9,582 bases of DNA from Microbacterium sp. (lineage in GTDB: Bacteria > Actinomycetota > Actinomycetes > Actinomycetales > Microbacteriaceae), in contig QFPD01000114.1 of NCBI GenBank assembly GCA_003248845.1, positions 1 through 9,582 on the forward strand. Reading direction: 5' to 3'. Both the position numbers and the translations under genes were made by a program. Shown piece by piece: positions 1 through 4,584 of this stretch; the stretch's first letter is position 1; each line of letters opens with the position of its first letter. The notes under the pieces are model-generated. The model had not been told where the DNA came from, searched no databases, and saw only the letters and a program-made list of their open reading frames with translations.

Positions 1-1
1 G

Positions 2-181
2 ACTCTCACCCTCTCCAACGGCGTCGACGCGCCGCTGCGGATGGTCGACATCCCGTCGGTCCGCCTGATGAACGAAGCGCTCGCCGACCAGGTCGAGGTG
101 AGCCAGATCCTCGCGCATCGCGACTCGCACGCCATGCCGGTCGTCCCCGGCCCCCCGCCGCCGCTTCCGACCGACCTCTGA
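2..181 (+). CDS. 3' end of a probable bacterial PH-domain membrane protein (partial)
   Basis: An open frame enters from the left edge and stops at TGA 179-181, giving 59 visible residues. The visible part begins TLTLSNGVDAPLRMVDIPSV and continues with a helix-like stretch (RLMNEALADQVEVSQIL) and a Pro-rich tail ending in PTDL. A strand, then a 'dIPSv' turn, then an amphipathic helix matches the C-terminal end of bPH2-type PH domains (YdbS/YdbT-like), as I remember the family. Gene order supports this: in other actinobacteria a small membrane PH-domain protein (the Rv3278c position in M. tuberculosis) lies directly before purK. These proteins usually have two transmembrane helices before the PH domain, which would be outside the window. 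Their biochemical role is poorly known. The coding call is firm from codon bias and position; the family call is tentative because only the tail is visible. Confidence 0.55.
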   Translation, partial: TLTLSNGVDAPLRMVDIPSVRLMNEALADQVEVSQILAHRDSHAMPVVPGPPPPLPTDL

Positions 182-207
182 CGTCTGACCTCGGGCTTCT
201 GACCGAC

Positions 208-225
208 CTGCGGGCGGTCCCGCGG
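208..225 (+). terminator. Candidate hairpin terminator without U-tract, after the PH-domain gene
   Basis: GCGGG (210-214) and CCCGC (219-223) form a perfect 5-bp stem around a CGGT loop, and it can be extended by one G-U and one C-G pair to 208-225. It lies 27 bases after the upstream stop codon and 45 bases before the preferred purK start. No T-run follows, so it is not a classical intrinsic terminator. Actinobacteria may use such U-less hairpins, but short GC hairpins are also common by chance at this base composition. Confidence 0.3.
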
Positions 226-269
226 CATCCGTCGACCTGGAAAGATGGATGCCGACGGAAAGGGATGCC

Positions 270-1385
270 ATGGCGTTGACACTCGGAATCGTCGGAGGCG
301 GGCAGCTGGCCCGCATGATGATCGCGCCGGCCGTCGAGCTCGGCATCGACGTGCGCGTGCTCGCGGAGGAGCCGGGGATGTCGGCGGCGCTCGCCGAGGC
401 GGCGACCGGCGACTACCGCGACCTCGAGACGGTGCGCGCGTTCGCCCGCGGCGTCGACGTCGTCACGTTCGACCATGAGCACGTGCCGCAAGAGGTGCTG
501 CGCGCGCTCGTCGCCGACGGCGTCGCCGTGCACCCCGGCCCCGACGCGCTGCAGTTCGCCCAGGACAAGCTGCGTATGCGTGCGCGTCTCGCCGAGCTCG
601 GCGCCCCTCAGCCGGAGTGGGCCGAGGTGACGGATGCCGCGCAGCTGCAGGCGTTCCTCGACGCGAACGGCGGCCGCGCCGTCGTCAAGACACCGCGCGG
701 CGGGTACGACGGCAAGGGCGTGCGCGTCGTGTCGCACCCTGACGAGGTCGCCGATTGGTTCGGCGACGGTCCACTGCTCGCAGAGGAGCTCGTGGACTTC
801 TCGCGCGAGCTCGCGCAGCAGGTCGCCCGGCGCCCGTCCGGAGATCTCGTGGTGTACCCCGTCGTCGAGACGGTGCAGCGCGGCGGTGTGTGCGCCGAGG
901 TCATCGCACCGGCTCCGCACGCCGCGGCACGCCTCGCCGAGGTCGCCGCGCAGATCGGCACCGCGATCGCCGAGGGTCTCGGGGTCACCGGGATGCTCGC
1001 CGTCGAACTCTTCGAGACGACGGATGAGCGATTGCTCGTCAACGAGCTCGCGATGCGCCCGCACAACAGCGGTCACTGGGGCCAGGACGGCGCGGTCACG
1101 GGCCAGTTCGAGCAGCACGTGCGTGCTGTGCTCGACCTGCCGCTCGGCGATCCGTCACCGCGACAGCCGTGGGCCGTCATGGTCAACATCCTCGGGGGGC
1201 CCGTCTCCGACTCGCTCGAGAGTCGGTTTCCCGCGGCGCTCGCCGCGCACCCCGAGGTCAAGGTGCACACGTACGGCAAGGCGCCGCGGCCCGGCCGCAA
1301 AGTGGGGCACGTCAACGCCACCGGCGACGACCTGGATGCCGTGGTGTACGACGCCCGCGCCGCGGCGGCCTTCTTCGCCGACTGA
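270..1385 (+). CDS. purK: PurK, N5-carboxyaminoimidazole ribonucleotide synthetase
   Basis: PurK uses ATP and bicarbonate to carboxylate AIR to N5-CAIR in cytoplasmic de novo purine synthesis; PurE then rearranges the product. The 371-residue protein has the expected ATP-grasp layout. GIVGGGQLARM at the N-terminus (about residues 6-16) starts the pre-ATP-grasp fold. DHEHVP (about 68-73) follows, then the nucleotide-binding loop VVKTPRGGYDGKGV (about 138-151). The substrate and metal region ELAMRPHNSGHW lies near 259-270. Length is normal for the family. The chosen start is ATG 270, because GGAAAGGG (257-264) sits five bases upstream and the reading starts close to the conserved glycine loop. 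An in-frame ATG at 249 with a weaker GGAAAG (239-244) would add seven residues and cannot be excluded. purE follows after a 51-base gap with its own likely promoter, so the two genes may be separately initiated although functionally paired. Confidence 0.95.
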   Translation: MALTLGIVGGGQLARMMIAPAVELGIDVRVLAEEPGMSAALAEAATGDYRDLETVRAFARGVDVVTFDHEHVPQEVLRALVADGVAVHPGPDALQFAQDKLRMRARLAELGAPQPEWAEVTDAAQLQAFLDANGGRAVVKTPRGGYDGKGVRVVSHPDEVADWFGDGPLLAEELVDFSRELAQQVARRPSGDLVVYPVVETVQRGGVCAEVIAPAPHAAARLAEVAAQIGTAIAEGLGVTGMLAVELFETTDERLLVNELAMRPHNSGHWGQDGAVTGQFEQHVRAVLDLPLGDPSPRQPWAVMVNILGGPVSDSLESRFPAALAAHPEVKVHTYGKAPRPGRKVGHVNATGDDLDAVVYDARAAAAFFAD

Positions 1386-1424
1386 GCCTGCGCGCCGTTG
1401 CGGGGTTTCCCCAGGGTGTCGCCC

Positions 1425-1430
1425 TAGCCT
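1425..1430 (+). promoter_or_regulatory. -10 element of a probable leaderless promoter for purE
   Basis: TAGCCT fits the actinobacterial -10 pattern TANNNT and ends six bases before the purE GTG at 1437, placing the transcript start on or next to the start codon. No Shine-Dalgarno sequence precedes that GTG. No convincing -35 is visible 16-18 bases upstream; TTGCGG at 1398-1403 is too far at 21 bases. Two small GC stems (GGGG-TTT-CCCC at 1402-1412, and AGGG/CCCT at 1413-1425) lie just upstream; the second touches the -10 element. They have no U-tract, so I do not call them a terminator. Confidence 0.5.
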
Positions 1431-1436
1431 TGTCGG

Positions 1437-1952
1437 GTGACCTCGCCGCTGCATTCCTCTGCGTCCCCGCTCATCGGTGTCGTCATGGGCTCGGACTCGG
1501 ACTGGCGCGTCATGAGCGACGCGTCGCAGGCGCTGACCGATTTCGGCATCGCCCACGAGGTCGAGGTCGTCTCGGCCCATCGCACACCTGACAAGCTGCT
1601 CTCGTACGGGCGCACGGCTCGTGCGCGCGGGCTCCGCGCGATCATCGCGGGGGCCGGGGGTGCGGCGCACCTGCCCGGAATGCTGGCATCCGTCACCGCG
1701 CTGCCGGTCATGGGTGTGCCTGTGCAGCTGGCGACTCTCGACGGCATGGACTCGCTGCTCAGCATCGTGCAGATGCCCGCCGGCATTCCCGTGGCGACGG
1801 TCTCGATCAACGGGGCGAAGAACGCGGGCCTTCTCGCTGCGCGGATCCTCGGCGCCTCCGACGCAGATCTGGCCGACCGCGTCGAGCAGTACGCGCGCGA
1901 TCTCGAAGCCCAGGTCGAAGAGAAGAACAGACGTCTGAAGGAGTCGCTGTGA
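1437..1952 (+). CDS. purE: PurE, class I N5-CAIR mutase
   Basis: PurE moves the carboxylate of N5-CAIR to C4, giving CAIR, the step after PurK. The 171-residue protein has all the class I landmarks: MGSDSDW (17-23) for phosphate binding, SAHRTP (46-51) with the catalytic-loop His48, [12 protein letters not shown] (71-82), and the [12 protein letters not shown] strand (113-124). Length is typical, with a slightly extended charged C-terminal helix ([11 protein letters not shown]). The start is GTG 1437: nothing later in the frame keeps the first beta strand, and the leaderless -10 element fits this codon. The end overlaps the next gene by GTGA (LCP GTG 1949-1951, purE TGA 1950-1952), so the envelope gene downstream is probably translationally coupled to a purine enzyme. 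Class I rather than class II is inferred from pairing with purK. Confidence 0.95.
   Translation: MTSPLHSSASPLIGVVMGSDSDWRVMSDASQALTDFGIAHEVEVVSAHRTPDKLLSYGRTARARGLRAIIAGAGGAAHLPGMLASVTALPVMGVPVQLATLDGMDSLLSIVQMPAGIPVATVSINGAKNAGLLAARILGASDADLADRVEQYARDLEAQVEEKNRRLKESL
1938..1943 (+). promoter_or_regulatory. Ribosome binding site that fixes the LCP start
   Basis: AAGGAG lies inside the last codons of purE, five bases before GTG 1949. It is the best Shine-Dalgarno match I saw in the window and selects the overlapping GTG as the start of the LCP gene. Confidence 0.7.
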
Positions 1953-3388
1953 GCGTGTCCGCGCCACCGCGGCCGGGCACGCCGGGCGGTGCCGGGGGTG
2001 CACCGCGCGGATCGTCGTCGCACGCGGGTCAGCGGGGTGACGGCGTCATCCTGGGGGATCAGCCGATCCGGCGGCCTGACACCCGTTCTCCGCGGGTCAT
2101 GACGCGGAGGGCCTGGTGGCTCGTCGTCCTGAACTTCCTGCTGCCGGGTTCGGCGCAGTCGCTCGCAGGCAGCCGCCGACTTGCGCGGGTGGGGCTCACC
2201 GCCACGCTCGTCATGTGGCTGCTCGTCATCGCCGGCGTCGGCGTGACGCTCGTGTCGCCGGCCTTTCTCACGTCGCTCATGACCAACGGGTTCTTCCTGT
2301 TGCTCGTGCAGATCGTGCTGCTCGCGTACGCGATCCTGTGGGTCGTGCTGACGATCGACACGCTGCGGCTCGTCCGGCTCGTGAAGCTCAAGCCGAACGC
2401 GCGTCCCCTCGTGGCGCTTCTCGCGATCGTCGGGCTCGTGATCGGGGGCGGCGGAGTGACGTACGCCGCGCAGCAGCTCATCGCCCCGGCGCGCGAGGCA
2501 CTGGCATCCATCTTCACGAACAACGACCCGCCGGTGCCGCCGTCCAACGGCTACTACAACTTCCTGCTGCTGGGCGCCGACTCGGGGCTCGGGCGCGACT
2601 CCATGCGCTTCGACTCGATCTCCGTCGTGTCGGTCAATGCCGAGACGGGCGGCGTGCACATCACCGGCATCCCGCGTGATCTCGCCTATGCGCCGTTCGC
2701 CGACGGCCCCATGCATGATCTGTACCCGGATGGCTTCGAGGGTCACTACTCCGAGACCTGCGGGTGGGGACCCGGGATCAACCAGCTGATGAACGCGGTG
2801 GAGATCTGCCAGGAAGACGGCGGCACGGGACTCTACCCGGATGCCGCGGCGCATTCGTCGACGCCCGCGATCGAGGCGACGAAGGATGCCGCGGAGGGCA
2901 TCCTCGGCATCGAGATCCCGTACTACGTCTTCGTCGACATGAAGGGCTTCGCCGACATCGGCGAGCCCGCCGAGGACTGGGCGATCGGCTGGATCGAGGC
3001 CGGCCCCCAGCACATGGACGGCGACACGGCGCAGTGGTACGCGCGGTCGCGCTACACGACGAGCGACTGGGACCGCATGCGTCGTCAGCGCGAGCTGCAG
3101 CAGGCGATTCTCGCCCAGGCCAATCCCGCGAACGTGCTGCTGAGGTTCCAGCAGGTCGCGGCGGCGGGGGAGGACCTCGTGCAGACCGACATCCCGAACG
3201 GGCTCCTGTCGTTCCTCGTTCCGCTCGCGGCGAAGGCGAAGGAGCTGCCCGTCCAGACGCTCGAGCTGACGCCGGAAGGCGCGGGCATCGACACCGACGA
3301 GCCGACCGCCGACGAGTACGCGCACGTGCGCGACATCGTGCAGCAGAACCTGTACCCGCCGTCGCCCTCGCCGACTCCGGAGGGCTGA
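1949..3388 (+). CDS. LCP (LytR-CpsA-Psr) family protein, wall glycopolymer transferase
   Basis: LCP enzymes move lipid-linked glycopolymers onto peptidoglycan on the outer face of the membrane. The 479 residues read as follows: a disordered Gly/Pro-rich cytoplasmic N-terminus (1-50); about four hydrophobic segments (roughly 56-72, 82-104, 113-137, 153-172), the first with an LPGSAQ turn; then the extracellular LCP domain from about 202. LCP hallmarks are [11 protein letters not shown] (203-213), [10 protein letters not shown] (220-229), the TGIPRDL motif (239-245) and [18 protein letters not shown] (364-381), whose arginines and aspartates bind the polyprenyl pyrophosphate head group and metal in characterised members. 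The C-terminus is a Pro/Ser tail. Most LCP proteins have one N-terminal helix; a multi-helix N-terminus occurs in actinobacterial relatives. Oddity: GFAD (334-337) runs almost directly into [10 protein letters not shown] (343-352), so the usual 'DALGGV' strand segment is apparently missing. The gene overlaps purE and lies four bases before the glycosyltransferase gene. Confidence 0.9.
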   Translation: MSVSAPPRPGTPGGAGGAPRGSSSHAGQRGDGVILGDQPIRRPDTRSPRVMTRRAWWLVVLNFLLPGSAQSLAGSRRLARVGLTATLVMWLLVIAGVGVTLVSPAFLTSLMTNGFFLLLVQIVLLAYAILWVVLTIDTLRLVRLVKLKPNARPLVALLAIVGLVIGGGGVTYAAQQLIAPAREALASIFTNNDPPVPPSNGYYNFLLLGADSGLGRDSMRFDSISVVSVNAETGGVHITGIPRDLAYAPFADGPMHDLYPDGFEGHYSETCGWGPGINQLMNAVEICQEDGGTGLYPDAAAHSSTPAIEATKDAAEGILGIEIPYYVFVDMKGFADIGEPAEDWAIGWIEAGPQHMDGDTAQWYARSRYTTSDWDRMRRQRELQQAILAQANPANVLLRFQQVAAAGEDLVQTDIPNGLLSFLVPLAAKAKELPVQTLELTPEGAGIDTDEPTADEYAHVRDIVQQNLYPPSPSPTPEG

Positions 3389-3392
3389 GCGC

Positions 3393-4505
3393 ATGCCGGC
3401 GGTGCTGAGGGTCGTTCTCGATCAGGTGGTCGCGCCGACGCATGCCGATCTCGGCATGGCTTCGCGGGAGCTGGCCCGCGCGCTGATCTCGACGTCACCC
3501 GCGGGGTGCGTCGTCGCGGGGATCGTGCCGGCGGCATCCGACGTCGCCGGCATCGTCGAGTGTGCCGTGCCCGGGCTCGCAGACCTCTCGCGCATGGCGC
3601 TCCCGCGGCGTGAGCTCGCGGCCTCGTGGCAGCTGGGTGTCGCGCCCGGGGTGGGCGGGGGCATGATCCACTCGCCGACGCTCCTCGGCCCGCTCGTCAA
3701 GCACGATCGTGTGCACGAGAGCGATCAGACCGTCGTCACGCTGTGGGATCTGGATGCGTGGGAGCGGCCCGCCGAGCTCGCGCGCGGAGCGGTGACGTGG
3801 CACAAGGCCATGCTCAAGCGCGCGACGCGCTTTGCGGATGCGGTGGTGGTGCCGACGCATGCCGCCGCGGCGCGCGTCGCGGAGCTCGGCGCCTTCGGTG
3901 ACCGGGTGCGGGTGATCGCGGGCGCAGCGCCGCACGGCTTCGCCGTGCCCGTCGATGAGATCGGGAGGCGACGGGCGCTGGACCTTCCCGAGGGGTTCGT
4001 GTTGGTGTCGGGTTCGTCCGCGCCGTCGGCAGGACTGTCGGATGCCTTCGCCGCCGTGGTGTCGTCGAGAGTGGATCTGCCCGTCGTGGTGATCGATGCG
4101 CCCGAGGCGGATGAGCCGGGCGTGCTGGATCTCGCGGCGGCTGCGGGACTCGGCGAAGGGCACGTGCACGTGCGCGGCGCGCTCGACGACGCCGACCGTG
4201 CGGCAGTCTTCGGCGGGGCGGTGGCGCTTCTGGCGCCGTCGCGGCTGTCCGCCTTCCCGTGGCGGGCCGTCGAGGCGCTCGCGGTGGGGGTGCCCGTCGT
4301 GGCATCCGACACCGACGTGCACCGCGAGGTCGTGCTCGACGGCGGCGTCTTCGCCGGCGCGGACGAGTTGGGTGCCTCGCTGGCCGATGTGCTGGCTTCT
4401 GCCGCGGCGGTGGAACGGTTCGGTGTGCTCGCCGCCGACCGCGGCCGGGCGTTCTCGTGGGCCGGCGCTGCCGAGCGTGTGTGGCAGCTGCACGCTGACC
4501 TGTAG
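3393..4505 (+). CDS. GT4-like (GT-B fold) glycosyltransferase
   Basis: This is probably a cytoplasmic or membrane-associated glycosyltransferase that adds a sugar to an envelope glycan. The 370 residues show a GT-B arrangement: an N-terminal acceptor domain with a Gly-rich segment, a WHKAMLKRATRFADAVVVPT linker (136-155) resembling the GT4 'a-d-vv-pS' junction, and a C-terminal donor domain with VHVRGALDDADRAAVF (258-273) and APSRLSAF...VEALAVGVPVVASD (281-306), followed by REVVLDGG. The EX7E signature of GT4 enzymes is incomplete: Glu294 is present, but the first Glu is Ser286 (SRLSAF in place of the usual YEGF). The usual Arg-Lys near 'GR--pRKN' is replaced by GSSAPSAG (207-214). Donor and acceptor cannot be predicted. 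GGAGGG (3379-3384) eight bases before ATG 3393 supports the start. The four-base gap from the LCP gene suggests a shared transcript and function in the same glycopolymer pathway. Confidence 0.8.
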   Translation: MPAVLRVVLDQVVAPTHADLGMASRELARALISTSPAGCVVAGIVPAASDVAGIVECAVPGLADLSRMALPRRELAASWQLGVAPGVGGGMIHSPTLLGPLVKHDRVHESDQTVVTLWDLDAWERPAELARGAVTWHKAMLKRATRFADAVVVPTHAAAARVAELGAFGDRVRVIAGAAPHGFAVPVDEIGRRRALDLPEGFVLVSGSSAPSAGLSDAFAAVVSSRVDLPVVVIDAPEADEPGVLDLAAAAGLGEGHVHVRGALDDADRAAVFGGAVALLAPSRLSAFPWRAVEALAVGVPVVASDTDVHREVVLDGGVFAGADELGASLADVLASAAAVERFGVLAADRGRAFSWAGAAERVWQLHADL

Positions 4506-4520
4506 ACCGGTGTGAAGGGC

Positions 4521-4549
4521 GTGTCTTCGGCGTGTCTCCTGATGATCAG
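4521..4549 (+). promoter_or_regulatory. Direct repeat and palindrome upstream of the secreted repeat protein
   Basis: GTGTCT occurs twice with an 11-base period (4521-4526 and 4532-4537), followed at once by the perfect palindrome CTGAT-G-ATCAG (4539-4549). The group lies 24-53 bases upstream of the proposed -10 element at 4573, where a regulator of the downstream gene could bind. The next gene appears to have its own promoter, which makes control here plausible. No known operator is recognised, and motifs this short can occur by chance. Confidence 0.25.
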
Positions 4550-4572
4550 TGGTATCGGGAGTTGACTTCAGT

Positions 4573-4578
4573 CACAAT
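4573..4578 (+). promoter_or_regulatory. Candidate -10 of a leaderless promoter for the FG-GAP protein
   Basis: CACAAT ends six bases before GTG 4585, the same geometry as at purE. It departs from TANNNT at its first base. Neither GTG 4585 nor the earlier in-frame GTG 4549 has a Shine-Dalgarno sequence, which favours a leaderless start. TTGACT (4562-4567) looks like a strong -35, but it is only five bases from this hexamer; paired instead with TGCCTA (4586-4591, 18-base spacer) it would put the transcript start near 4598, after the GTG. The promoter is therefore uncertain. Confidence 0.35.
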
Positions 4579-4584
4579 GGTCAC

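Noticed and set aside
6..1118. Minus-strand open frame opposite purK (370 codons)
   Set aside because: No recognisable motif; purK on the other strand is unambiguous.
1402..1412. GGGG-TTT-CCCC as the terminator of purK
   Set aside because: The stem is only four base pairs with a three-base loop and no T-run, and purE transcription seems to start just downstream; chance is likely at this GC content.
1424..3394. Long minus-strand open frame (656 codons) opposite purE and LCP
   Set aside because: Its translation is Arg/His/Asp-rich low-complexity sequence with no domain, and it mirrors the codon bias of the + strand genes, as expected for antisense frames in high-GC DNA.
4549..4584. Upstream GTG 4549 as the start of the secreted protein
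   Set aside because: It has no ribosome site and adds 12 residues (MVSGVDFSHNGH) before an already complete signal peptide; it also overlaps the promoter-like sequences.
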